Of a DNA stretch of 64,000 bases, positions 53,782 through 61,408 are shown one piece after another (position 1 is the first letter of the stretch; each line of letters starts with the position of its first letter). Under the pieces are notes generated by a model. It was not told the DNA's origin and did not search any database. It was given only the letters and a program-made list of their open reading frames with translations. The stretch covers positions 2,914,001-2,978,000 of the forward strand of contig NZ_JAFBBU010000001.1 of the NCBI RefSeq assembly GCF_016907385.1, written 5' to 3'. The DNA is from Subtercola frigoramans. Lineage in GTDB: Bacteria > Actinomycetota > Actinomycetes > Actinomycetales > Microbacteriaceae. The position numbers and the translations under genes are program-made.

Positions 53782-53967
53782 ATGGCCAAGTTGAAGAAGA
53801 GTATTAGCGCCCAGCGACTGAGTGACTCTGCGCTGAAGTCGACTATGAAGACGATGAGAATTGAGGGCCGAATGCCCCTCGTCGCGCCTCAGGCAATCAC
53901 GTCTAGTCGTCACGACCACTCTGTGGTCGACGCATTCAAGCCCGCGGCACGCCACTCGGTTGGCTGA
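53782..53967 (+). CDS. Class I Fic antitoxin-like protein
   Basis: This 61-residue, basic N-terminal protein has Thr24-Met-Arg-Ile-Glu28-Gly29, a match to the (S/T)xxxE(G/N) inhibitory helix of Fic antitoxins such as VbhA. In that family the Glu blocks ATP gamma-phosphate placement in the partner Fic. GAGGAGG lies eight bases before the ATG (a GTG nine bases earlier is less likely). The stop overlaps the Fic start by eight bases, so antitoxin is made first and translation is coupled. Function is inferred from motif and context. Confidence 0.72.
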   Translation: MAKLKKSISAQRLSDSALKSTMKTMRIEGRMPLVAPQAITSSRHDHSVVDAFKPAARHSVG

Positions 53968-54562
53968 GTACCGCAACCCTTACTACGACACTCCGATTTC
54001 ACCGGAGGACGAGGATTCGTTCGTTCAGGGCGTTCATTTCGAGACCAAAGCTGACCTCTACGAAGCTGAGGCCACTGCGCTCTACGAGGTGCGTTTCGAA
54101 CTCTATCGAGCCATCCAGGACGACGAGCTCTCTGCCCACGATTTGACGCAGCCCAACTCGCTCGAAACCCTTCACCGCGAGATCAATAAGTCGATCTGGC
54201 AGTGGGCGGGGATGTTGCGGAAGACGGGTTTGAGTATTGGGATCGACCCGCGACTGATCAGGCAGGAACTGTATCAGCAGCTCGACACCCTGCAGTGGCG
54301 GGTCGACAACATGGATATGCACGGGCTTTCGCCGGAGGCCGTCGCGATGGGTGCTCACCACACGATGGTGTGGATTCATCCCTTTGTTGACGGCAACGGC
54401 AGGTCTACTCGCCTTTACGCCGATCTGCTGTTGTTCGCGCTTACTGGCGACCGGGTGTTCGAGTGGAGTGAAGACCCTCTGTACTACGCGGCGCTGAAGC
54501 GCGCCGATTCGAGTCGCGATGTGAGTGAGCTGCTTGAGATCGTCGGGGTCGAAGTTCTCTAG
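53960..54562 (+). CDS. Fic family AMP-transferase toxin
   Basis: This 200-residue compact Fic protein has the active-site loop HPFVDGNGRSTR (His140). A Trp-Gln-Trp-Ala-Gly-Met-Leu-Arg-Lys-Thr-Gly-Leu-Ser-Ile-Gly-Ile-Asp helix is similar to the mobile-mystery-protein-B/Fic group. It has no internal (S/T)xxxE(G/N) helix, which is instead in the upstream small protein. The TTG start at 53960 overlaps the antitoxin stop and has no RBS. It likely AMPylates a host target and blocks growth when the antitoxin is lost. Confidence 0.82.
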   Translation: MAEYRNPYYDTPISPEDEDSFVQGVHFETKADLYEAEATALYEVRFELYRAIQDDELSAHDLTQPNSLETLHREINKSIWQWAGMLRKTGLSIGIDPRLIRQELYQQLDTLQWRVDNMDMHGLSPEAVAMGAHHTMVWIHPFVDGNGRSTRLYADLLLFALTGDRVFEWSEDPLYYAALKRADSSRDVSELLEIVGVEVL

Positions 54563-54961
54563 ACGCAAAGCGCGGCCCGTTTGTGGTGAGTCGATCGCAA
54601 TGACGAGATGTCTCGCTAGAGGCGTGGCCCCGAGCATCCATTCGGCTCATCTATAGGTCGCGGACGAACACACTGCGCCTCAGTCAACGGGCGAGAGACG
54701 GCTCATACGAGCGAGCGCTTTCGGTCATCTAATCGCCAGGTCATTTCTCGTGGCAAGATGAGTTATCCTTAGTGATAACAGACCTCGCTAGGGCTAGAGC
54801 GCAACCTTTCCCCAAGACCGGCGGGCTTTTCCTTGTAAGCGGACATCGATAGAAAGCAACTCTTCTCATTTTCAAAAACGCTCTGACCTTATCTCGACAG
54901 GTCGAAGCAATGAAGTCTCCAACTACACAGAAGTGATGATTTACCGAGAAGGGTCCGTGTC
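54563..54961. other. Intergenic region with a palindromic motif and no gene
   Basis: About 400 bases between the Fic gene and the next small gene show no convincing reading frame on either strand. The inner part is AT-rich and contains a 6-bp palindrome at 54762-54779. Promoters for the downstream gene probably lie here. Confidence 0.5.
54762..54779. promoter_or_regulatory. Inverted repeat, candidate operator for the 54962 gene
   Basis: GTTATC-CTTAGT-GATAAC has perfect 6-bp arms with a 6-bp centre. It lies 180 bp before the ATG at 54962. AT-rich palindromes like this are common operators of toxin-antitoxin or phage-type repressors, but no cognate protein is identified. Confidence 0.4.
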
Positions 54962-55375
54962 ATGAGCGAACTAGGAGTCTTGCTGGCAGCAGAGGGCGAT
55001 GCGGCCGAGGCAGCCGAAAATTCGTTGGACGCACCTGAGCGAACGAACGTAAAGGTGACTCGTGGGTGTTCAACTCGCGATGGGCAACTATTCAGTGATG
55101 AGGAGAGAATGAATGTGCACAAAGTAATTCAAACAAGCGCTCTATCCGGTCGCATCGCCGAGGGCAAAGCCGACCCGATTACCGCCGAAGAGCGCGCGAT
55201 TGTTGGCGAACTTCGGGCGTCGTACGAGAAGCGTTTTGGTCACGGAAAAAGCCACAGTGCGGATACCCACCGGACGCGTTTCAACTCAGAAGAAGAAGAA
55301 GAAGAAGAAGAAGAAGAGAGAGCGAACGCCGACGCAGACGAGCTCATTCGACTAGGGCAGGAGATGGGCACCTGA
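54962..55375 (+). CDS. Hypothetical acidic protein with poly-Glu tract
   Basis: This 137-residue protein has a strongly acidic C-terminal half. A (GAA)9 plus GAG tract encodes ten consecutive Glu residues (about residues 110-119). The middle has Asp-Glu-Glu-Arg-Met-Asn-Val-His-Lys-Val-Ile and Thr-Ala-Glu-Glu-Arg-Ala-Ile, suggesting helices, but no domain is recognisable. AGAAGG lies before the ATG. The gene stands alone. The triplet tract can change length without breaking the frame, so the acidic linker may vary between strains. Confidence 0.55.
   Translation: MSELGVLLAAEGDAAEAAENSLDAPERTNVKVTRGCSTRDGQLFSDEERMNVHKVIQTSALSGRIAEGKADPITAEERAIVGELRASYEKRFGHGKSHSADTHRTRFNSEEEEEEEEEERANADADELIRLGQEMGT
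55289..55315 (+). repeat. (GAA)9 microsatellite inside a coding region
   Basis: Nine uninterrupted GAA triplets are followed by GAG. Such a simple repeat is unusual in GC-rich actinobacterial coding DNA. It is in frame and codes only for Glu. Confidence 0.95.
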
Positions 55376-55458
55376 TTGATGACGCGCATCTCGTGCTGTT
55401 CATCTATCGACGCGTCGAGAAAGTCGATCATGGGTCTCGGCGAAGCCCATGCCCGCAG

Positions 55459-55638
55459 CTACGCGGCAATATGAAGCGTAGCGACGATTTCGTAGGCGGG
55501 CACGGCGTGATTGAGGAGCATGTTGCCCAGTTGCTTGGCGGCGTCCCCAATTACGCCCTCGGGTCGCTCTGGCCAATCGATCAGCGCGACGGCCGGGTCT
55601 GACACTCGGTCTTCGCGAGAATCACTTTCGGAACTCAC
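55459..55638 (-). CDS. Small hypothetical protein, second gene of a two-gene operon
   Basis: This 59-residue frame begins with GTG at 55638 and overlaps the stop of the preceding gene by four bases (GTGA). AGGAGAG lies five bases before it. The sequence has an acidic Ser-rich start, Asp-Trp-Pro-Glu-Arg-Pro and a hydrophobic helix. The good RBS and coupling support a real gene, although no family is recognised. It may be the partner of the 120-residue protein. Confidence 0.55.
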   Translation of the reverse strand: MSSESDSREDRVSDPAVALIDWPERPEGVIGDAAKQLGNMLLNHAVPAYEIVATLHIAA

Positions 55639-55997
55639 TGATTCTCTCCTGAACACTCAGGGGTCGCCGCCGAATTTCGTCTGGCACTGAATTCGAAGGT
55701 GTTTCGATCGGTCATCCGCTCGCCATTCGCCCAGACATGCAGGCCCGCGTCGAGATTTGCCAACCCGCGTACCAATTGAGCGTCGTCCGTTACTCGGTAT
55801 GCATTCAAGTCGGCGGGAACATGGCCCAGCGCGACGTCGACTGCTTCAGCTGATCCAAGAGCAGCTTCGAGTAGCGCGCGTCCGGAGTCGACTCCATTGC
55901 CGCGAACGACGACGACGTCAGACGCGATTTCGAAGCGCTCGGCCCATGTACAGAGCTGTTCGTCACACTTCTCTTCGAAATCGGAACACTCGGTCAT
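55635..55997 (-). CDS. Hypothetical protein, first gene of a two-gene operon
   Basis: This 120-residue protein has AAGGGATGCGAA before the ATG. It has three or four Cys near the N-terminus, then Ser-Asp-Val-Val-Val-Val-Arg-Gly-Asn-Gly-Val-Asp and an alanine-rich helix ending Leu-Asn-Ala-Tyr. No motif is recognised. The four-base overlap with a small second gene gives a toxin-antitoxin-like layout, but nothing else supports that role. Confidence 0.6.
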   Translation of the reverse strand: MTECSDFEEKCDEQLCTWAERFEIASDVVVVRGNGVDSGRALLEAALGSAEAVDVALGHVPADLNAYRVTDDAQLVRGLANLDAGLHVWANGERMTDRNTFEFSARRNSAATPECSGENQ

Positions 55998-56131
55998 TTC
56001 GCATCCCTTCGGTAGATGCCTGTCGGCGAGATTGAAGCCCGTTCTGGGTAGTCAACCGTCGAGACTTTGCGGGAAAGCGCATGTTCCAAACTAGTCTCGA
56101 GGTTTAATCAACTATAGCCTAGGGTTTGGAC

Positions 56132-56293
56132 ATGGACTTCATTCCCGGGACCATCTCCGAAGCGCTCGCTGAGCTATTGGTCGTAGGCGGAATCCCATGC
56201 ATCTTGCTTTTCGCTCCGACTTCAGGGCAGTCCATCGTCGCCGCCTGCCAGGGTGCCGAGCGAGCCGAGCAGCATTCCGGAGGCACAGATTGA
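56132..56293 (+). CDS. Small hydrophobic protein
   Basis: This 53-residue protein has one hydrophobic segment (about residues 8-30, Ala-Glu-Leu-Leu-Val-Val-Gly-Gly-Ile-Pro-Cys-Ile-Leu-Leu-Phe) and a short polar tail. The stop overlaps the TTG start of the next small membrane protein by four bases (TTGA). A GGAGG inside its end serves that next gene. The pair is therefore likely translated together. Function is unknown; a holin-like role cannot be excluded. Confidence 0.5.
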   Translation: MDFIPGTISEALAELLVVGGIPCILLFAPTSGQSIVAACQGAERAEQHSGGTD

Positions 56294-56559
56294 CGAAACA
56301 ATTGAGGCCGAGCGTCGTCTTACGGTGGGGAATTGCGACCGCGGTCGGAGGATCACTGTTCGTGATAGTCACTCCGATGGTGATCGACTGGATGTTCTTC
56401 AGCGGCGCGACGGGAGACTGGCGCAGCGTGCAAGCTGTCGTCGAAGTGGTTCTGCGCACGGTCGCCAGCGTATTGGCCCCACTCGGTGCCGCCCTCATCG
56501 CGGCCGCCGTCGTGATGACGTACATCGAGCAGCGAGAAAGAATCACTGATGGACATTGA
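56290..56559 (+). CDS. Small two-TM membrane protein
   Basis: This 89-residue protein begins with TTG at 56290 after GGAGG. Two hydrophobic segments (about residues 15-36 and 50-75) are separated by an Asp-Trp-Arg loop, with a charged C-terminus. No family is recognised. The four-base overlap with the preceding small protein points to one operon, and an HTH protein follows 45 bases downstream. Confidence 0.55.
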   Translation: MTKQLRPSVVLRWGIATAVGGSLFVIVTPMVIDWMFFSGATGDWRSVQAVVEVVLRTVASVLAPLGAALIAAAVVMTYIEQRERITDGH

Positions 56560-56604
56560 GCCGCGAAACACACGCCCCCACGAGCGAAACCGACTGATCT
56601 GATC

Positions 56605-57123
56605 GTGCCGATCTATGAGTTCGTTGCGACACTTGACCGGGCGATAGACGATGAGGACTACGACGAGCTGTTCGACTCCGGGCTTGACGACATTACGCCT
56701 GCAACCGAGCAGGGTATCGGCATCCTCATGGTGACGCGCAGCGCCGAGTCGCTCATTGCTGCAATCGTGAGCGTTGTCGAAGATGCCCGCGAAGCCGGTT
56801 TTGTTGTCACAGGTGTGAAAGACGAAGACCTCGTTTCGCTCAAGACGATTGCTACACGCCTTGGTCGAAGCTACGAATCGTTGCGGTTGCTCGCAATAGG
56901 CAAGCGGGGGCCGGGCGGCTTCCCCCCGTCGCTCTCGTCTGACGGATGGTCGCTGTATTCCTGGGCAGCCGTGTCGAAGTGGCTCAATACGAATAATTAC
57001 GCGAATCTGGATCCGGCAAGCATCGATCACCTCGCGCTCGTCGCAGCCGACCATCTTCTTCAAGCACGATCGCTCGTGGATGCCCCCACTTTCGAGACGC
57101 TTGCTCCACTCACCGCAGCGTGA
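56605..57123 (+). CDS. Helix-turn-helix domain protein
   Basis: This 172-residue protein has an N-terminal acidic region and a central helix-turn-helix (Val-Ser-Leu-Lys-Thr-Ile-Ala-Thr-Arg-Leu-Gly-Arg-Ser-Tyr-Glu-Ser-Leu-Arg, about residues 76-95). A wing with Gly-Gly-Phe-Pro-Pro and Trp-Ser-Leu-Tyr-Ser-Trp-Ala-Ala-Val-Ser-Lys-Trp-Leu follows, as in MerR/excisionase-like binding domains. A GTG start without clear RBS is used. It follows two small membrane genes and may regulate them. Confidence 0.65.
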   Translation: MPIYEFVATLDRAIDDEDYDELFDSGLDDITPATEQGIGILMVTRSAESLIAAIVSVVEDAREAGFVVTGVKDEDLVSLKTIATRLGRSYESLRLLAIGKRGPGGFPPSLSSDGWSLYSWAAVSKWLNTNNYANLDPASIDHLALVAADHLLQARSLVDAPTFETLAPLTAA

Positions 57124-57228
57124 TTCACTCAGACAGCGACCAGCTGCAGGACATCGACCCGCGCCCTAAGCTCTAGCCATGAGACTCCCCCAGAGTAGTT
57201 CAGGGGCTCAAATCCCGCTCGCCCGCAG

Positions 57229-58077
57229 CTACGAAAGCCCGAGAATCCCTGCCAAGCGGCGAAACGCCTCGTAGACGTCCTCGCCCGGCGCGTGGATGAG
57301 CTGAACCGTCACGGTGTCGGCGCCGTTGTCGAGGTGTGCGCCGAGGCGGGCGCGGATGGTGTCGTCGTCGCCCGAGACGATGATCTCGTCGACGAAATGG
57401 TCGCTGCCGGCGCCAGCCACGTCGTCATCGCTGAAGCCCATGCGGCCGAAGTTCGTGACGTAGTTACGCATGCGCAGGTAGTTGTGCAGCGACGCGCGTC
57501 CCACTTCCCTGGCGACCTGCGGGTTGGGGCTCAGCACGACGTGCTGTTCGGTTGCAAGCAGGGCGTCGCCGAGAAGCTCGCGAGCGCCGCGATTGAATTC
57601 GGGCGTGACGAGATAGGGATGCGCGCCCGCCGTACGCTCGGCAGCGAGCCTCAGCACGCGCGGGCCCAGGGCCGCGAGTACCAGCTCGTCACGGGGAACG
57701 CCGGCGGCATCCAGAGCGTCGAGGTAACGCACGAGGGGCTCGAAGGGGCGGGCGGCGTCTTGGCCGGACGCTTCAGGATGCCCGACGCCGACGCCGAGCA
57801 GGAAGCGACCGGGGTGCTTCTCGGCAATGCGGCGATACGACGCAACAACGACGACCGGATCGGTCGCCCAGATGTTGACGATGCCGGTTGCGACGGTGAT
57901 GTGCTCGGTCGCGTCGAGCAGTTCTTCGATCAGAACGAGGTCACCAGAGGGAGAACCACCCACCCAGATCGACCCGAAGCCGAGGTGTTCGAGGTGGGCG
58001 GCGAGCGGCCCGTCGAGGTCGGAGCCCTGTCGCCAGATGCCGTAGGAGCCGAGCCTCTTCGTCCATGAAGGTGTCAT
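57229..58077 (-). CDS. LLM class F420-dependent oxidoreductase (TIGR03620-like)
   Basis: This 282-residue luciferase-like monooxygenase-fold enzyme has Gly-Phe-Gly-Ser-Ile-Trp-Val-Gly-Gly-Ser near residue 32, Ala-Thr-Gly-Ile-Val-Asn-Ile-Trp (F420-binding), Leu-Gly-Val-Gly-Val-Gly-His-Pro-Glu, and Pro-Asn-Pro-Gln-Val-Ala-Arg. This pattern matches the actinobacterial TIGR03620 group that uses deazaflavin F420. The reaction is unknown. It marks the return to normal chromosome right of the defence island. Confidence 0.88.
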   Translation of the reverse strand: MTPSWTKRLGSYGIWRQGSDLDGPLAAHLEHLGFGSIWVGGSPSGDLVLIEELLDATEHITVATGIVNIWATDPVVVVASYRRIAEKHPGRFLLGVGVGHPEASGQDAARPFEPLVRYLDALDAAGVPRDELVLAALGPRVLRLAAERTAGAHPYLVTPEFNRGARELLGDALLATEQHVVLSPNPQVAREVGRASLHNYLRMRNYVTNFGRMGFSDDDVAGAGSDHFVDEIIVSGDDDTIRARLGAHLDNGADTVTVQLIHAPGEDVYEAFRRLAGILGLS

Positions 58078-58304
58078 GAGGGAGCCAACGCACGAACGGG
58101 GTGAGATGTTCCGCTAGAACGCGAGCGCGCCTGCAATGGTTTGCGCTTCCATACCCTGTACGCCCTGACAGAGTGCGGCGCGCTCCGAGAACGAACGTGC
58201 AGGGCCCGTGGTGCCCGTGAGGACGCACGGACTAACGATGATGCTGACAAGCTCATTGGGAACGGCCGTGCACTGCCCGCACGGGAAGCAGTATTCTGAT
58301 CGCG

Positions 58305-59930
58305 ATGACCAGAAAGCCACGAGACCACGACGGTGCCAGCGCAGAGAGCGGCGGGTCGAAAGACGACAAATCGACCGAGGACTTCGTCGCGCGACTCTTG
58401 GCTGCCTCTGAGGGTGTCGACCCGAGAGAGCTGCTTCACCAGCTCTCCGGTCTCGCCATGGAGGCCAGAACTCCCGCAGCGAAAGCATTCGAGCTACCAG
58501 CGCGACCCGATAGCCCCGTGCGATTTCAGCTTCGTGCGGACCTCGTCGGTTCGAAGCCACCGATCTGGCGGCGGCTGGTCATTCCGGGCGATTTCACGAT
58601 GGCCGACGTTCACGATGTGATGCAGGAGGCTTTCGGCTGGACCAACAGCCACCTCCATCGATTTGATCTCGGCGCCGCGTATTCGCGCGACCTGCCGGGC
58701 ATCGTGATGCAATACGAGATCGATGAGGGCGACGGTGGCATTCTCGAATCCACCGTCACGCTTGATCAGCTCGTCAGTGCTCCCGGCGATGCCTTCACAT
58801 ACACCTACGATTTCGGCGACGACTGGAGACATCGCATCGTCGTCGAGAAAGTCGAGCCGATCGAAGTCGAGTCACCGGATTCCCAACCGGCCAGCTGTCT
58901 TGCGGCACGTCGCAACGGTCCCCCCGAGGATATCGGGGGCATCCACTCATTTGATGAACTACTCGCCGCAGCACAGGAGCCCAGCGAAAACCAGGAGGAA
59001 TGGGTCAGGGAGCACCTCGAGCACTATGGCACCGATCTGCTCGAACAGGCAGAGCGACCGGTCGATATCGTGGACCTCAACGTGCGTCTTCAGTCGATCA
59101 GCGCGGCACGAACGATTCGGGGGTGGTTGGCCGAGCATCCATCGCCATTGGCAGGTCTGATACTTGGAACTCTCAACGACGACGCCAGCCGGTACGCGAT
59201 GCGACTTCTCGCGGGTTGCGGAATCGACGATCTCCAGGCCCCCAGCGAGGCTGACGCCGCCCGCGCGACCGCCGTTGTCAGAACGTTTCTGTCGTTCATT
59301 CCACCCGAAGGGATCTCTTTGACGGCAGCAGGCTACCTTCCACCGTCGGTGGTCATGGAAATGATGGCGCAGCTCGACCCTCACAAGCAGTGGTTAGGTG
59401 AGGCCAACCGTGAGATCGCAACAACTCCGCTGCTCGCCCTGCGATCCGTCGTCTCGGCGTTGGGGCTGACGCGGGTGCGAAAGGGGCAGTTCGCGCTCAC
59501 TGCGGCCGGAGCGAAGGTCGCGAACGATCCCCGAGCGCTCTGGCACCACATCGCCAAGCGTCTGCCCGTCGAGAAGACAGGGTGGTCTCGCGACGTCGGC
59601 ATGCTGTTGCTTTTGCTCGTCGGAGGGCACGAGGGTAGTGAGGTCGACGAGTCGTCAACCTCAGGCACGCTGTTGGATGCTGCGGCAGGCCCTGCCGCAG
59701 TGGCAACGCTGTTCAGCGAGCTCGACTGGTTGACCATGGCCGCAGGGTGGCACTTCGAACACACGAATTCGTACAGTCGGTCGCGTGCCTACAGCGGCGT
59801 GAGAGACACTGCCGATGTACTGACCTGGGCCGCAACCGGCGAACTATTCAGCAGGCGAGGAACAGGTACTGAAACTCTGTTCAGCGAGTGGGCCCGACGT
59901 CTCGCGCAAGCCGCGTTGCTCGAATGGTGA
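58305..59930 (+). CDS. Plasmid pRiA4b ORF-3 family protein
   Basis: This 541-residue protein has the pRiA4b ORF-3 domain at residues about 70-215: Val-Arg-Phe-Gln-Leu-Arg, Pro-Pro-Ile-Trp-Arg-Arg-Leu-Val-Ile-Pro, Met-Gln-Glu-Ala-Phe-Gly-Trp-Thr-Asn-Ser-His-Leu-His, Tyr-Thr-Tyr-Asp-Phe-Gly-Asp-Asp-Trp-Arg-His and Pro-Pro-Glu-Asp-Ile-Gly-Gly. Some 300 extra C-terminal residues, mostly helical, are unlike the short plasmid form but are seen in chromosomal relatives. Function is unknown; the family is widespread and sometimes near mobile DNA. Confidence 0.88.
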   Translation: MTRKPRDHDGASAESGGSKDDKSTEDFVARLLAASEGVDPRELLHQLSGLAMEARTPAAKAFELPARPDSPVRFQLRADLVGSKPPIWRRLVIPGDFTMADVHDVMQEAFGWTNSHLHRFDLGAAYSRDLPGIVMQYEIDEGDGGILESTVTLDQLVSAPGDAFTYTYDFGDDWRHRIVVEKVEPIEVESPDSQPASCLAARRNGPPEDIGGIHSFDELLAAAQEPSENQEEWVREHLEHYGTDLLEQAERPVDIVDLNVRLQSISAARTIRGWLAEHPSPLAGLILGTLNDDASRYAMRLLAGCGIDDLQAPSEADAARATAVVRTFLSFIPPEGISLTAAGYLPPSVVMEMMAQLDPHKQWLGEANREIATTPLLALRSVVSALGLTRVRKGQFALTAAGAKVANDPRALWHHIAKRLPVEKTGWSRDVGMLLLLLVGGHEGSEVDESSTSGTLLDAAAGPAAVATLFSELDWLTMAAGWHFEHTNSYSRSRAYSGVRDTADVLTWAATGELFSRRGTGTETLFSEWARRLAQAALLEW

Positions 59931-60043
59931 CACGGCTTCCGCTGCACTACGGCAGAAAATGGGCGGTGGCGTAAGATGTTCGAGGTTCTGCAGCGGGGAC
60001 CGTAGATCGAGGATCTCGGGCGGAACTGCAGCTTGTAAAGACG

Positions 60044-60077
60044 CTTACCGACACTTTAAGCCAGAAGTGTCGGTAAG
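60044..60077. promoter_or_regulatory. Perfect 13-bp palindrome upstream of a Fic gene
   Basis: CTTACCGACACTT and AAGTGTCGGTAAG flank an 8-bp centre. The right arm reaches the RBS (AAGGTGG) of the Fic gene whose GTG is at 60086. A protein bound here would block transcription or translation start. It is the longest perfect operator-like palindrome I noticed in the window. Confidence 0.7.
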
Positions 60078-60085
60078 GTGGATTC

Positions 60086-61318
60086 GTGTCGACAGATTCG
60101 CCTCAGCCATCGATAACTATTCCTCGCGCTGCGACCGAAGCGCATCTCTGGCGACCGCAAGCACGAGACCTCTTTTCGAACGCCGAAGTCGCACGGCAGA
60201 CCGGACCGTACGAGTCGACGATCCCGGCCAGAATCGCAGCGTGGTCTCCCGAGTTGTCTGCAGCCGATGTAGCCAACGTTCTGGAGGCATCCCAGGCCCT
60301 CTCGAGCTTCGACCACTACGCCCTGAGCCGCCTTGGGAGGGAGAATCCGGCACTTGCGCCAATGTCGGCAATCCTGTTGAGAACAGAGAGCGCGTCGAGC
60401 TCGCAGATCGAGCAGCTGACGACGTCTGCCAGGCAGCTTGCTCTGGCAGAAATCGATGAGGGAAACACGGCGAACGCGGGCACGGTTATTGGCAACGTGC
60501 GCGCGATGGAAGCCGCGTTGCGGTTCTCCGACAGTCTCGATCAAACCAGCATTCTCGCAATGCATCACGAGCTTTTGAGTCGCCAGACGGGCCTGGAGCA
60601 CGAAGCGGGAAGACTTCGAACACAGCTCGTCTGGATCGGCAACCGTGACACGGCAGGGCCTCGAGGCGCTGAGTTCATCGCGCCCCAACACGAACTCATT
60701 CCCGATGCAATCGCAGACCTTATCGACTTCATGCGTCGCGACGACGTACCCACTCTGGTGCAGATCGCCGTGGCACACGCCCAATTCGAGACGATTCACC
60801 CGTTCATCGACGGCAATGGTCGCACGGGCCGGGCGCTGGCGCAGGCGCTGTTGCGCAACAAGGGTCTCGCGACCCAGGTCACCGTTCCCATCTCTGCAGG
60901 GCTCTTGACCGATACCGAGCGGTACTTCAGCGCGCTCACCGCCTACCGCGGGGGCGATGCGGCACCGATTGTGAGGCACTTTGCTGACGCTTCACGCTAT
61001 GCCGCAGTCACGGGACTAAAGCTGGTCGACGATCTCTACGACCAGGTCGAGAAATCTCGGGAGAAGTTGCGGGGGCTGCGCCCGCAATCTGCGGGTTGGC
61101 AGATTCTTCCGCGTTTGATTGGTCAGCCCGTGGTAAACACACGGTACCTCGGGGCGGCGCTGGGGCTCAACGACGTCACGGCCGTCCGCGCACTCACCGC
61201 CCTGACAGATCGCGGCGTGCTCCGGGAACGCACGGGTCAGGCCCGCAACCGCGTCTGGCAGCACGACGGGATACTCGATGTGCTCGATGCCTATGCCGCG
61301 AGCATCCACAGGCCGTGA
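60086..61318 (+). CDS. Fic family protein (class II-like) with C-terminal winged helix
   Basis: This 410-residue Fic protein has HPFIDGNGRTGR (His238), intact. The N-terminal inhibitory helix is Ser105-Ser-Gln-Ile-Glu109-Gln; the residue after Glu is Gln where family members usually have Gly or Asn. The C-terminal part (about residues 335-400) resembles a winged helix: Asn-Thr-Arg-Tyr-Leu-Gly-Ala-Ala-Leu-Gly-Leu-Asn-Asp-Val-Thr-Ala-Val-Arg-Ala. A GTG start follows AAGGTGG. The upstream palindrome suggests self-regulation by this domain. The target of AMPylation is unknown. Confidence 0.9.
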   Translation: MSTDSPQPSITIPRAATEAHLWRPQARDLFSNAEVARQTGPYESTIPARIAAWSPELSAADVANVLEASQALSSFDHYALSRLGRENPALAPMSAILLRTESASSSQIEQLTTSARQLALAEIDEGNTANAGTVIGNVRAMEAALRFSDSLDQTSILAMHHELLSRQTGLEHEAGRLRTQLVWIGNRDTAGPRGAEFIAPQHELIPDAIADLIDFMRRDDVPTLVQIAVAHAQFETIHPFIDGNGRTGRALAQALLRNKGLATQVTVPISAGLLTDTERYFSALTAYRGGDAAPIVRHFADASRYAAVTGLKLVDDLYDQVEKSREKLRGLRPQSAGWQILPRLIGQPVVNTRYLGAALGLNDVTAVRALTALTDRGVLRERTGQARNRVWQHDGILDVLDAYAASIHRP

Positions 61319-61408
61319 GCCTTGCGGCCAGGCGTTGAAAGTGTACGGTGTTTACATGAGACCTTCGGCAGTGGCGCCTTCGTTGGTTCTCGCACGGGAG
61401 GTTTCCGC

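Noticed and set aside
57186..57228. Stretch resembling a tRNA T-arm (AGTTCAGGGGCTCAAATCCC)
   Set aside because: No acceptor, D-arm or anticodon arm can be built around it, so it is not called as a tRNA or fragment.
55451..57233. 13-bp direct repeat GCCCGCAGCTACG at 55451 and 57221, each at the stop codon of a reverse-strand gene
   Set aside because: It looks like a possible attachment duplication, but several exact 13-mers are expected by chance in 64 kb and no integrase or longer identity was found.
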